Assembly (NCBI GenBank): GCA_024180945.1
Contig: JAKSGN010000006.1
Coordinates: forward strand, 1,674,001 to 1,738,000
Source of the DNA: Macrophomina tecta
Taxonomy: Eukaryota > Ascomycota > Dothideomycetes > Botryosphaeriales > Botryosphaeriaceae
Direction: 5' to 3'
Length of the DNA stretch: 64,000 nt
A model generated the notes under the pieces. The model ran no database searches. It worked only from the letters and a program-made list of their open reading frames with translations, and was not told where the DNA came from. A program made the translations under genes and the position numbers. Below, in pieces: positions 34,293 through 46,303 of this stretch (within the stretch, counting starts at the first letter, position 1; the number at the start of each line of letters is the position of its first letter).

Positions 34293-35375
34293 TCAGTAGC
34301 ACTTCCACAGCTTCGCCATTCGCGAGGGCGCGGAACTGGGCCTCTCCTTTTCCTTCTTCTTGCAGGCAGTCGACATGCCGTCGTCGTCGGGCAGCTCGAT
34401 GCGGTACCGGCGCACGCTGCAGGCATCGTCATCATCCTTCTCGTCGTCGTAAAAAGCCTGCCGGGGCGGACGGCGCGACAGCCAACGCGGAGTTACACGG
34501 CGCAGGAAGCCGCGGAAGCCCTTGGTGGAGCGGTCGATCTCGGCATACTCGCGGCGGCGCGTGCTGGGCGAGTTCCAGTGGATGACGGTGGCCGGCGGCA
34601 CGACGGGCGTCGAGACGTCTGCTACGTCCACGTCGACGTGGGAAGAGAAGGTTGAGATGGCTGGAGAGGGCATCGGGTGGGTGTGAGCGGGATCGAGGGA
34701 GGGAGTAGAGACTAGACTGGAAGTGTCGACGTGGAGTGGCCTGTAGGCTATATCGGTGCTGAGGCGACCAACGGAGGAGAGGCCTGGGGACTGTGGCGCG
34801 CTGGAAGGACTGGAGAGCGAGGAGAAGAGGTTGCAGCTGCGCGAGTGGAGGGCCAGCACCGAGTCGAGGTCGCTGCGGTGGAGAGGCAAGTCGGCTGGAA
34901 GGCTGCGCACTCTGGTGGACAGAGACGGCCGGTGGTAGGCACTTGAAGAACGGCGGCTGGACGACCTAACCGAGTGCTTGGAGCTCGGCCTGGATCGCCG
35001 CTTCTTCAGACCCGGGCGTTCTGGAGTCGAGGGGACAGAGGCGGTGTTGGCGAGTGTGGAGTGGGAGTCGCGATGTTTTAACCGGGCATCGTGGCGCGGC
35101 TTGGCCTGGCTTTCAGGCGCGCTGCTGGAACCATTTTCGCCGGGCGCCGGAGTTACGGTCTGATTCGACGTTGAGAAGACACCACCAACGCTTTCCTCGG
35201 CGGTTTCAGAAAACGAAGAAGATCTTCCGTGTCTAAATTCCTCAGGTGGGGGGCTTGACTTCGGCTGGAGCGGATAGTCCTCGAAGCCGCTGTCGGTACG
35301 ACTCATGGGCTCGGCAGCCGGCTGAGGAAGGTGGGAGGAATGGTCATTGTTGCGGCGAGGAGTGGCGGCGGTCAT
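34293..35375 (-). CDS. serine-rich hypothetical protein, 360 residues
   Basis: A single-exon gene with no known domain. The first 270 residues are rich in Ser, Pro and Arg and likely disordered, with DSGFEDYPL near residue 28, a basic block KKRRSRPSSKHSVRSSSRRS near 125-145 that could be a nuclear localisation signal, and many SP/TP sites. The last 90 residues look folded or conserved: REYAEIDRSTKGFRGFLRRV, TPRWLSRRPPRQAFYDDEKD and SVRRYRIELPDDD, ending MAKLWKCY. I believe this C-terminal block recurs in filamentous ascomycetes but cannot name it. ATG at 35375 is the first in frame. A signalling or cytoskeletal adaptor is conceivable; no function is claimed. Confidence 0.75.
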   Translation of the reverse strand: MTAATPRRNNDHSSHLPQPAAEPMSRTDSGFEDYPLQPKSSPPPEEFRHGRSSSFSETAEESVGGVFSTSNQTVTPAPGENGSSSAPESQAKPRHDARLKHRDSHSTLANTASVPSTPERPGLKKRRSRPSSKHSVRSSSRRSSSAYHRPSLSTRVRSLPADLPLHRSDLDSVLALHSRSCNLFSSLSSPSSAPQSPGLSSVGRLSTDIAYRPLHVDTSSLVSTPSLDPAHTHPMPSPAISTFSSHVDVDVADVSTPVVPPATVIHWNSPSTRRREYAEIDRSTKGFRGFLRRVTPRWLSRRPPRQAFYDDEKDDDDACSVRRYRIELPDDDGMSTACKKKEKERPSSAPSRMAKLWKCY

Positions 35376-36999
35376 GGGGGGTCGGAGCTCGTCAATAACG
35401 CAGCATCGTCGGGCACGGCGGCCACGTCAGGAGAGCTGGTGGTGGTGCGAGGCGCTGGCGGCGGCGGCGGCGGCGGGTATCTTACAAGAAGCGACTGACG
35501 GACAAGCAGCACAGTGCGAGCCGGCGCACTGTAGCCGGAGGAGGAGCTAGGAAACAAAAGTGACGAAGTAGGTAGGTGGGGGGAAAGCTTTCTTATACTG
35601 CCAGGGGGGACTTGCAGCGAATATAAGCTTGAATGCAGCGGCGCGGCTCCCACGCAAGGGTGGTGGAGGCGCAGGCGCACGAGCAAGCTGCAGGGAAAAT
35701 CGAAAGAAACAAATGATCGGAACAGGGTAGAGGGCTCAGAAAGGGGAGAGCGCTGATTGAGTGGGCCAGAACCGCACTACTGTACGTGCCCGTTCACCGC
35801 CATCTATTGTGGGGACGGAGAGCGGCGATGACGGCGAAATGCGGGTTATGGATAAACGATTCTCGACATGACTCAAATTCCAGGTGCGGGAGGGCGGCGT
35901 CCTTTTTGAAGGAGGTGCTGGAGCATCGCCGGGAATAGCAGCGGGCGTGACTGGCGGCGGGCGATTTCACATGTCAGCGGAGGCTGCTGCGGCGTGTTGC
36001 ACCAGATGGCGCAGGAAGGAGAGCCTGAGACACCCACTTGCGCGAACAGAGGCAGCTACTGCTGCCCGGCGGCATGTCCGCTGCGCGACTGAAGGGCGCT
36101 GGTGTGCTGCTAGGGGAGATTTCAGCACACCGCTATTGGTGGACGGGGAGCCGAGATCGCAGGCGCGGGCTCAGCGTGACGCGGGCGGCGCTAGGGGACA
36201 GGCGCAGGCTGGCCTCACGCGGGCAGCTGGCATGGGCGGACGCTTGTCGAATGGGCGGCGGGCGAGCGGCGGCGTGGGTTGAGAACGTGGCGGGAGGTGA
36301 AGGGTGCGTGACCACGGCCGACGGCTCGCCTCGCGGGCGACACACTGGCCGGCCGTGCAGCGGTACCGGCGCTGTTAAGCTCGCTGGATGCGCGCCACCA
36401 GCTGACTGACTCTCTTGCCCATGGGGTCGCCGTCTGGAGAGACTCCTTCACATGCCGGCGCCTGGGCGAACCACCCACGCGCCCACGATAATCATCCGCC
36501 GCTCGTGCCGTGGGTACCTGCGCCATCCCAGCAGCCATCGACACTCCGACCCGGCGCCGCGACGACTGCTGACTCCACCCGCGCCAGGGGCTAGCTCCCC
36601 GCGTGGGCGCGACCGGAGACTCGGGCGAAGAAGAAGAAGAAGAAGACGAAGAAGACGAAGAAGACGAAGAAGACGAAGAAGACGAAGAAGTTGAAGTCGA
36701 AACACGAGACGAGGCCACTACCCGACAGCACTGCAGCGCGGTCCGGCATCCGACAGCCAGCCTCTCCCGCATCCGCTCCCGCTCCAGCAAACCAGCCAGC
36801 GTCCCCGCCGGCCGGCAACGACACCATGACGTCCAGCTGTGGGCTCTCGTCAGGCCTCTTCTCCCCACCACACCACCATCCCTCCGCCAAATTCTCCCTG
36901 CACCCTTGGATCCCGCGTGCCGCTGCGGCCCCCCGAACGGCGCCCGTCCACGCGAACACAGGACCAGCCCCATAATCTAGACTCCACGCTCTCCCAACC
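35376..36999. promoter_or_regulatory. 1.6-kb divergent intergenic region
   Basis: This separates the serine-rich protein gene (minus) from the hydrolase gene (plus). GC-rich frames occur on both strands but translate to Arg/Ala or Ser homopolymeric peptides. It contains a GGC run near 35459-35475 and the GAAGAC repeat at 36629-36690. No RNA gene was seen. Confidence 0.5.
36629..36690 (+). repeat. GAA / GAAGAC microsatellite
   Basis: Six GAA units followed by about five GAAGAC hexanucleotides, roughly 310 bp upstream of the hydrolase start. On either strand it would encode a homopolymer-like peptide (Glu/Asp or Ser), which explains the long open frames around it. Confidence 0.9.
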
Positions 37000-37818
37000 A
37001 TGCCGTTCCTCACTATTGGCTACAAGCGCCTGCACTACACCGACTACGCCCCTGCCTCCTCCGACTCGGCCAGCAGCAGCCCGCCGCGCTCAACCCTCAT
37101 CCTGCACCACGGCCTGGGCAGCTCCCAAAACTTCTATGCCCCCATCGTCCCCGCCCTGACCCAGGCCGGCCACCGCGTCATAACCTTCGACGCAACCGGC
37201 GCCGGCCGCTCGCCCTACACGCAAGTCGAGCAGTCCGTCGCCACGCTCGCCGCCGACGTGCTCGCCATCCTCGACGCGCTGTCCGTCCCCAGCGCCATCG
37301 TGGGCGGGCACTCCATGGGCGGGCTGGTCGCCGCCCACCTCGCCGCCACCGCATCCTCTGCCCGCATCGCCGCCGCCATCCTGATCGGCCCCGTCTACCC
37401 GTCCGACGCCGTCTCCAAGCTCTTCGAGAAGCGCGTCGAGACGGTCGAGCGCGACGGCATGGACGCCATGGCCAACAGCATCCCGGCCGCCGCGACGGCC
37501 AAGCGCGCGTCCCCCGTCGCCCGCGCCTTCATCCGCGAGCTGCTGCTGGCCCAGGACGCCGCCGGCTACGTGTCCAACTGCCGTGTGATCGCGAACGCGG
37601 CCCGGCTGGATTACGAGAAGATTTCCGTGCCCGTTCTGCTGCTGGCGGGCGACGAGGACAAGTCGGCGCCGCTGGAGATGTGCAAGAAGCAGTTTGGGGA
37701 GATCGGGTCGGCGGATAAGGCGTTGGAGGTGCTGCCGGGCGTGGGACACTGGCACTGCATCGAGGCGCCTGAGGTGGTGGCCGAGAAGATTTTGGCATTC
37801 TGCAAGAGGATTCAATGA
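37000..37818 (+). CDS. alpha/beta hydrolase (3-oxoadipate enol-lactonase-like)
   Basis: A soluble serine hydrolase of 272 residues in one exon. The fold markers are the oxyanion segment LHHGLGSSQNFY near residue 35, the nucleophile elbow GHSMGG near 105, the acidic residue in AGDEDKSAP near 222 and the catalytic histidine in GVGHWHCIEAPE near 247. The small lid between 140 and 200 is Ala-rich. Sequence style is closest to PcaD/3-oxoadipate enol-lactonase-like enzymes, but the family also includes esterases, thioesterases and epoxide hydrolases, and no catechol-pathway gene lies near. No signal peptide or peroxisomal SKL tail is present, so it is cytosolic by default. The first ATG in frame is used. 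Confidence 0.9.
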   Translation: MPFLTIGYKRLHYTDYAPASSDSASSSPPRSTLILHHGLGSSQNFYAPIVPALTQAGHRVITFDATGAGRSPYTQVEQSVATLAADVLAILDALSVPSAIVGGHSMGGLVAAHLAATASSARIAAAILIGPVYPSDAVSKLFEKRVETVERDGMDAMANSIPAAATAKRASPVARAFIRELLLAQDAAGYVSNCRVIANAARLDYEKISVPVLLLAGDEDKSAPLEMCKKQFGEIGSADKALEVLPGVGHWHCIEAPEVVAEKILAFCKRIQ

Positions 37819-38860
37819 CTAACCGGCGTAGAGAAGTTGCACATAGAGCTGAGGGTTTGAGGCGTCGGAATTGGTCTACAGCATTAGTCTGCCTTGTTTG
37901 TAAAAACAAACACAGCTATCTATGTAAGTTACGTTACACGTCAATATGGCGTCGGTGGTTTCCTCGCTGCGTGCAATCTAAGTAGGAGACAAGGGCGAGG
38001 AGCGGATCGAGCAGGCGTAGATAGAGAAGCAACGCTTTAAACATGCAAAGGAGGAGAAGCATAAATCTCATCAAACACGTGATCTACGTGGTCCTCCCCT
38101 TGTCTAGACGAATACCGCTCTGATATGGATTTTCCCTTCTTGAACAAGGCGCTACATCGTTGCCTTTACGCCTCCGGTCCCGATTTCCCATAGAAGATTC
38201 ACCCCCCTACCACCCAAAAAAAAAAAAAAAAAAAAGTTTGGAAGAGCAACCATAGCTTAACGCATCGTAGAGCAACCCCACGCTATGAATGAATCTTCAT
38301 TTCCCTTTCAACCAATTTCGAAATAACCACATGCACCGTTCCATGCTCTAATGCAGTCATAAGAAGAAGAGGAGAGATGAAAGTAAAACAAAGGTCCTCG
38401 AATGCTATCAAATGAGGGAGAGAAGCGAAGAATTATTGAAAAAAAAAAAAAAGAAATAAAAGGGTAGATCATCAAACCAAGAGCCGTATGGCCTATCTCC
38501 GTACTGCATATTTGTACCATATCCGACTCTTAAACAGAAAGGATTGTTACTTCCATGGGTATCTATTTCGTAGCCAAGCCACTACTTACACAACCGACCA
38601 TGATGATAAGGAGCTAAGATAGAAGAGAAAAGCGTCTGCAGCCGAAAATGCGGTACGCTAAGCTAGTCAGGGGCTGTGCCGGGAGAGATAAAGCCAGCGG
38701 AGACGGGAAGGAAGATATGACAATGAACTAATTTTTACCGTTCCTTCGTGATTTAGATGCACATGCGCTAGCAATCAATAAAACAGAGTAAGCTTCGGGG
38801 GGGTGGGGGGAAATAAGCAAGAGGGAGCGCAGAAAGTACAATATTATCGTTTGGCGGACA
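37819..38860. other. convergent intergenic region
   Basis: 3' flanks of the hydrolase and of the histidine kinase. A- and T-rich runs near 38219-38235 and 38440-38452 look like ordinary untranslated or terminator sequence. No coding or RNA gene was recognised. Confidence 0.6.
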
Positions 38861-41800
38861 TCATCTCTTCGTCGCTCCGTCGACCTGCGCCTGAAGAGGG
38901 GCATGGAAGTGGATTTCCGTTGATGGCTTCCGCGAGAGGCCGGGCCGACTTGACTGATCATTGCTGGGTTGCTTGAATGATGTAGATGCAGTCGAGGTGG
39001 AAGAAGGTGTTGAGGAAGCTGTAATCGGCGCGTGTGCGTTCTCAGTTTGTTGGATCTCCTCGAAGTTGTCTTGAACAGCAGGCTGACGGCTGTCTCCAGT
39101 CAATGCGGGACTCATGGCGTCGACTCTTGATACTTGACTGGTAGCTTCCTCTAGAACACTACGGGCAAGCTCTGTCGCTTCTTGCTGGAGGTTTGGGATT
39201 TGTTTAGGAGACTGGGAGAGGTAGGACTCCAGTAGGGTCTTCAAGGTAGCAGCGCGGACAGGCTTCGCGAGATAGTTGTTCATCCCGACTTCCAGGCATT
39301 TCTCCTTGTCTCCGCTGATGGCGCTGGCAGTCATGGCAATAATCAGGATATCCCGAACAATAGGGTTGGGGTGTTTCCGAATCTCCTTAGTCGCGTCGTA
39401 GCCATCCAAGACAGGCATTTGCACATCCATAAGGACAAGATGATAGGGGTCGTTCTGCGCTGCAGCTCTCTCAAGCGCCTCAATGGTTTTTTTGCCATCG
39501 CCGTAAGCCTCGCAACGGAAGCCCAGTTTTTTGACGAATGATATGGCGATGCGCTGATTGATGGCGTTGTCTTCGGCAATGGCCACCCGTATTTTTTCCC
39601 TCGGTATCTTAGGCAGGGTCTTGTGTGGGGAAGGCACAACTACTTCCTGAGAAGAACTGTCATCTTCAACTGCTTCTTCCTCTCCCTCAGCGGTCTCAGA
39701 CGGCGGAGTAGTCCCCGAGGCAGCATCAACAGCTTGCTTCTTGGAGACCTTCTGGAACCTCAATTGGAATGACACGGTTGTGCCGTTTCCGGGGGTGCTA
39801 TTAAGCCAAATCTTTCCGCCCATGGTGGTCTCAATGATAGCTTTGACGATACTGAGGCCCAAGCCGGTGCCCTGGTAGCTCCTGTTGCTGGCATCTTCGA
39901 CCTGAGAAAATGGCAGGAATAATTTCTTTTGTTGCTCTTCCGAGATACCGATGCCCGTGTCGGCCACACTGAAGGTGACGTCAATTTTCTCATCATCCTC
40001 TGCGATAGTCTTGGCTTCGACGGTGACTGTGCCCTTTGAGGTAAATTTGTAGCTGTTCGATAACAAGTTCATGAAGATCTGGTGAAGCCGTACAGGGTCT
40101 CCAAGAACAAAGAGCTCCGGGCTAATGTCGAGACGGATGACCGTTTCCAGACCGCGCTCAAGGTTCGTGAATGAGAGGGCCCTCACAACCTCACTGATGG
40201 TCTCGGTGAGAGAAACCGGCACTGTGATCAACTTCATCTTCCCTGCATCGAGCTTACTGAAGTCAAGCAAATCGTTAATGACCGAGAGTAGCGTGTCAGC
40301 GCAGACACGAATGCTGTTAGCGTAACCCTCCTGTTCAGCATTGAGACTGCTTCCCTTGAGAAGCTCGCTCATGCCGATGACGCCATTCAAGGGAGTCCGA
40401 AGCTCGTGTGAGACGTTTGCAAGGAAGAGCGATTTGGCTTTCGCGGCTTCTTCCTTCATTTTCATGTTTTGAATCGCCACCGCCTCAGCTTCTTTTGCCT
40501 TGAGCTCGGCTGCTCTTGCCTGAGCCAGCGACTGCTTTTGCATGTCCAACATAGCCTGATTGCTAGCACTGACTTCACGCACTTTTTTGAATAAAAGTGC
40601 GTTGGCCAGAGACACTGATACTGAGTTAACAAGCAGCCGCAGCACAGTTAAGTTGCGCTCGCTGAATTGGTTTGGTGCACCCTCGCAGTATATGGAGCCA
40701 AGCAAAGTGTTCTCTCCGTGGAGGATAGGGATTGCGATGACTGCTCGGCCGTCCGGATTTCGTCGTCGATAGATATCAGTTACGTTCGAGAACCTTTCAT
40801 CTTCTAAGAGGTTCTGGACAAAGACCGTTTCTCGGAAGCGAAGGACGTATAGAGTTACCTGTCTCGCGACTTGGTCTTCAACCGCCTCCAGAGTCTGGCC
40901 GCCAGGATACTTGTTGACGCCATCGGGTCCGCCAGTTGCTGCGATACTCCAACCCAATTTCTCGTCCTCGGTAACAATAGCCGCCAGTTCGGCACCGGTA
41001 GATTCGAGAATGATTTCGGTCATTTTGGCTAAGAGATTGTCAACCTGTAGTTCGGACGCCAAGACTTGACTCGACTCGAGAATTCCCGTTAGGTCAATGA
41101 CATCTAGGCCAACGGCAGAAAATCCACCAGGGAGATCACCTTGGGCGTCGCTTCGTTTGATGGGAGACTGGTGGGGAGCGGGTGCAAGCCAAGCCTCAGT
41201 CCGGTCTGCTGGTGTCTCCGAGGTGGTCTGGCCTGCGTGCTTCTCGAGTTTGTATGCTGTGTTGCCAGTGTCGACGATATCCGTCTGACAAGCCACGTCA
41301 ATGTTTTCGATGCCAGCCTCGCTGTTCAGAAGCCACTCGAATTTCTCGGCCACGTGAGCCGAAAGCCCAACTGCACCGATGTTTGTGTAGCATTTTAGAG
41401 AGTCCCTCATAAGACGACGCGCTGGTCGACGGGCACCACGCCTCACGAGGAACGCAGCGTACAGTTCGAACGCAAGACCTTGATCGAGCATGAAGTCATC
41501 TAAATCTCCGAAGTCCGAGGCAGACTCGTAGAGGGTGGCCGCATGTGCATGCTCACTGATGAGATCGTTGTACTCCGCGTCGAGGATGGCCAGCCACGTT
41601 CGATAGTTGACATCGTTGTAATTGGCCGCGGTGCGTATCTTGTCTTTGAACGAGCAAATCCGCTGAATGAGAGATTCACGATCCTCCCGTTCCGGACACT
41701 CACGACAAACCGTAACATAGGCGAGAGAGAGGTAGAAGAGGTTGGAGTAGTAAATCCTCATACACCAACAGCCTTCCATCATCGGAAGGAGCATTTCACC

Positions 41801-44800
41801 CAGGGATATGGCAGCCTCATAGTGTCCGAATCGGTACAGGCTTGTGAGTACATAGCTGTAGTAAATCGTTTTCGGTCTCTTAGGGTTTGAGGCCCGCTTC
41901 TCAATGAAACCGATGTAATCGGACGTCTTATGCTCCTGGTCGCAATGCACTTGCTCCGGATCTTTGAACGTCGTCTTGCCTTGCAGCGCCCTGGCGTATT
42001 GGCGCGCTGAGACTAGAAACACGCCTCCGCGGAGATCCTCTTGCCAATCTTTGAACTCAGTTGGAGATTCGTTGATCCACGATTCCACTTCCGAGATCGG
42101 GTGAGCTGACCACAACTTGAAGCAAGCCACCACACCGAGGTTCAGGAGGGAAAGAATTCGGTCTGCTGAGATGATGGTAGCATTCATGGCACGGTCAAGA
42201 ATGGGGAGCTGCTCCCGCACGTGCGTCTGCAAGTGACCCATGAACAAGGCGTGGAGCGTCTCGCCGCGGCCGATCGTGTACATGTCGTCACTGAATATGT
42301 TGAAAAGACTCTTGGCGATGTCACCGATCTCAATCCCAAACTTGGTCATGCCGAAGCGCCCTGCTGCAATGCTGGCGAGGTGCACATAGCCTAGCGCAGC
42401 TTGGGGGAAGGTTCCGCGCGTCAAGTGCAGGTCAACCATGATCATGCTCATTTGGTAGAACAACCTTGAGTCGGTCCAGAACGCTGCACTTGCCATCTCG
42501 ACGAGGACAGCACCCATCGCCAGAAGCTTTGTGTCATCGGTCAGCGGCCTTGAGAGGAGTTGCTCTCGGTCGCGTTTTTGTAATACGGCACACAAGGACT
42601 GAAACTGCGTGTCACATTCTTCCCACGATTTCTCGAGTATTTCGACACCCAGTTCAGTCAGGCACTGTTTTAATGCCTCGAACGCGGCGAAGGAGTCTCC
42701 TCGCATCGCAAAGATACGTGACTGCAGCACCCAGCTAGGAGCTTTATCTACTGCAGACTTGGCATTCGTGAAGATCGTCTGACAAAGACCCAAAGCCGGC
42801 TCGAAGAACCCTTGGTACCAATAGCACTCTGCCGAGCGGGTGAATATGTTCAATGTCTCCTTGTAGTCGACGTCTTCTTGACTTTCATCCCACGGGCTAT
42901 CCTGCAGAAGATTGAAGCACCGCGTGTAGTAGAAAAGTCCTGTCGAACGGGCTCCTGCCTCGCAAGCATTTTCGGCGGCCTGTTGGAGGGCTTTGCGGTA
43001 TGGCGAGCGCTGCTTCACTCTGCTTCTGATGAGTTCGGAGGCACACGCTACATGTCGAGCTCGTGTGAAGAGCGACTTAGAGCTGGTCTTTGTGTTGTCT
43101 AGATAATCGTGCTCGATCATTGCCTTGGATATGGCAAAATGCATTTCGTTTTGATTGAAGTTTTCGTTCTCGATGAGGGCCTGGGCGGCTTGCATGTACC
43201 GGTCGTGGGCGAAGCGAAACCGGTCTTCGTTGTCTCCTGACATGATAACGTATGCAGCGATGGCGCCGTCGATGCCCTCGACGGCATCCTCAGAGGTGAG
43301 GGGCAGGCTCTCAGCATTGCTCGAGTGTTCGCCCTGCATCAGCCTTTTCACAATAGTGAAGGAGAATGTGCTCCCGATCAGCGACGCCCAGGCAAGCAGA
43401 TACTTTGTAACTTTTGGTAGCTCTTGGAGTCTTTTGACAATGAAGTCGTTGTTCATGCGTGAGCCGTATGCTGTTGACTTGAACTCCGCGAAGACTTTGT
43501 CGAGATCAAAATGCCAAGCCGAATCTTGCCACGAATAGTAGATGCACTTTTTCCTGTAACAGGCATCTAGCATCTCACGGACAAAAAAAGGACTTCCACC
43601 GGTCTTCTCTTGGATGGTTGCAACGAGCGGAAGGCAGTATTCTGGATCTCTGTGGAGGGTTTCCGCCACGAAGTTGGCAGTATCGACTTCGGAGAAGGGC
43701 TTCAGCACGATCCTGGTCAATCTATTAGGATCAGCACCACACTCAGCCAGCGGCGGTGATACTCACTTTGTTGCTCCTTCAAGTAGATTTCTGATTCCTT
43801 GCGGCAGTTTCTCTTCTTCACGATAAGTAAGGATCATCACAAGGGGAAGCTTGTTATTGACAATGGACTGGATCAACTCCAAACTTTCGTCGTCCGCGAA
43901 TTGTAGATCGTCAACGCAGAAGCAGATAGACTGCTGCCGGGCCAGCATGCGCAGTACGTCAATAAAGAGACTCATTACACGCGATGCGTTGCGGCTACCG
44001 ATAGTAGCTGAGAAACCATGTGGGTGTGCAAGGTCTACGGGTGCAGCTTTCGTGTCTTTACCCAGGAGCCACTCTGGCAAGTCAAGGTACGAGTGTAGGA
44101 TATGCCAGATGGGTTGCACGTGTGCTCTCACGTTGTTGTGGAAGTCTGTAGCGATGTTGGATTCGGAGAATATTTGACGGAAGAGGGAGGACATCAATCT
44201 CAGGATCGGGTCGAAGGGAGCTCTCTTGGCTTGATCGAACTAGGGGCGGTCAGAAAGGTCATTGTAGGGATAGATATGTGAGGTAGTAGAACCAGCGCGA
44301 ACTGATGTTCCACGGCAGCCTCGGGCGACCACACCCCCGGGGTGGGGGTGTGTTAGGTTGCTCGATGCAGCAGGGGTCAAGGTTGCCGTTGCTTACCTTC
44401 GATGTTGCAAAGTAGAAGCCGCGACCACGCACGATAGGTTGCACCGACTGGATGAGGCTGGATTTCCCGTATCCTCCCTGTCCGGACACGGCGATCAGTT
44501 CGCAGTGCGTCTTCTTCCTGAAGCGATGATGGTTCCTGAGCGTTTCTGCAGGGTCATCGCTAACGAGAGCATTCTGAGCCGATGAAGTTCGTCGGGCTGG
44601 GTGATCGACGCTCCAGTTGCTAGAGGCCCAGCTCTCAGTCGAATGGCGATTCTCGGACGGCTCAGCGAGGGAGACGGATGCTTCCGAATTGTTGCGAGGT
44701 GTCCGCGACTCATTGCGGTGATGGTCGGACCCTCTAGAGCTAGTGCTGTCGGACCGCATGTCGACTATGTCGTCCAACGGCGGATTATCCGGCCGGGAGC

Positions 44801-46303
44801 TTAATGAAGATCCTGAGGTGGATCCGAAACTGTACAAGCTTTTCTTGAGGGATGGATGTTGGCTCCTCGAAACTCTATCGACAACGTCCAGGATAATCTG
44901 GCGTTCCTGGTCGCGCCCGATTAGGCGGGATGGCAAGCTGAAAAAGCTTGAGACGTCCTTGGTGGCGACCTTGAACGCCTTCAATAGCTCCACATCTCCA
45001 TCGCACAGAATCCTGTTTAACTCGGTCAAGTCGTACTTGAGGCCAGAGACCGAGTTATATCGCTCTTCTATGTTTTTGGCCGTCATTTTAGCAACAACAG
45101 CAGACAGAGCCTCGGGGATATCCATCCTCTTCGACGAGACCGGGGGAATACGCCGCGACAGCACACTTTGCATGATCTCCAGCGGCCTATCGCCCTCGAA
45201 CGCGGGCTCACCCGTAAGCATTGTCTACGCACTGATTAGTACTGTTCGACTCCAAGTCTGGTATCGGCACTTCCAGCAACTGCGGCTATTTGCCAGCAAA
45301 CGCACAGGATGCACTTACCCAAAATAGGATACCCAGGCTGTAGATATCGGTCCTCGTGTCTGGCTCTGCAGGAAGACGACCAGTCTGCTCAGGGGCGATG
45401 AACTGTAACTTGTGCTCTACACCGATCTCCCTGCTGAGACTACTCCAGCCGGCAGACGTCAAGCCGTTTTCAAAGCTTCGCGACCCAGAGCCGAAGTTCA
45501 ACATGCGCACCTCGCCGGTCTGCTGGTTGAAGTGGAAGGCATCGCCGCGGATCTCGCCATGTACCAACTTCTTCTCGTTGTGCAGGATTTCCAAACACTC
45601 GGCTGCACCAGTTGCGAATTGCATGAAGAGCTGCAGTGGGATTTGCACACTCTTGGTCCCGGCAGGAGCTTGCCACTTCACAATCCTGTAAAAGGCCGGA
45701 CCAAGATCGACAAGGTCGCGGATGTAATTGTCGCCTGGCGATTCGAAAATAGAAACCACCAGCGCATCGTTGCCGGGGCGCGCTGGGAGTCGAACCAGCT
45801 CGACGGGCCGCACAAAATGCCTACATTCCGGGTCACACTCATTCACCATTGATTTGGCGAGGGCAAACTCGCGCTCGAGGCGGAGGACATGGCTCGAGAC
45901 TCGGGCGACGACGCGGCGACCTCCCGGGGGAGGAGTGGTTTGGATCGGAGTCTGGGCTTGCGTCAAAGAGGCGGCGCTCGCCTCACTGTTGGACGAACGG
46001 TGGGTCCTCCGCGCAGGTTTGGTATCGGATCCCTGCGAGAAGCTGTGCGACGTCAAGGCGCGGTTGGGTAGCTGGGCGGCGGATTTCGCGGGATGCTGGA
46101 AGCCAAAAAAATGCCAGTTGTCGTAGGACTGTTTCTGCTCATCAGCTGAAAGCGCTTCGACGACAGGGCTCTCGACGACAGGGCTCTCGACGCACGCTGT
46201 GGAAGGGCTCGACGTCAGTGTCCCACGAATAGCCAGGCAGTTCCGCCAGCCGCAGGAGGACCTGACGGGCGGCGCGCGCTTCTGAGGGAGCGTCTTCGTC
46301 CAT
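38861..46303 (-). CDS. group X hybrid histidine kinase with pseudokinase and AAA modules
   Basis: A cytosolic stress-sensing two-component kinase of the Mak1/Mak2/Mak3/Chk1 type, expected to pass phosphate through a Ypd1-like carrier to response regulators. Five exons (introns 46135-46195, 45225-45318, 44240-44396, 43722-43766) give 2361 residues. The order is a protein-kinase-like domain (about 100-400), an ATPase domain with Walker A GQGGYGKSS near 565 and FCVDDLQFADDES, a long helical repeat region, GAF (about 1630-1795), HisKA with SHELRTPLNG (about 1845), HATPase_c with NLLSNSYKFT and GTGLGLSI, and a receiver with MDVQMPVLDG (about 2175). The kinase-like domain has HGE for HRD and NFG for DFG and is probably inactive, as in known members. 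The start ATG at 46303 (ACCATGG context) yields the family N-terminus LPGYSWDT and needs intron 1 to reach YDNWHFFG. Confidence 0.93.

Noticed and set aside
36215..36973. 252-codon minus-strand frame with a long serine run
   Set aside because: The serine run is a translation of the GAA/GAAGAC repeat; the remainder has no motif and overlaps the hydrolase promoter.
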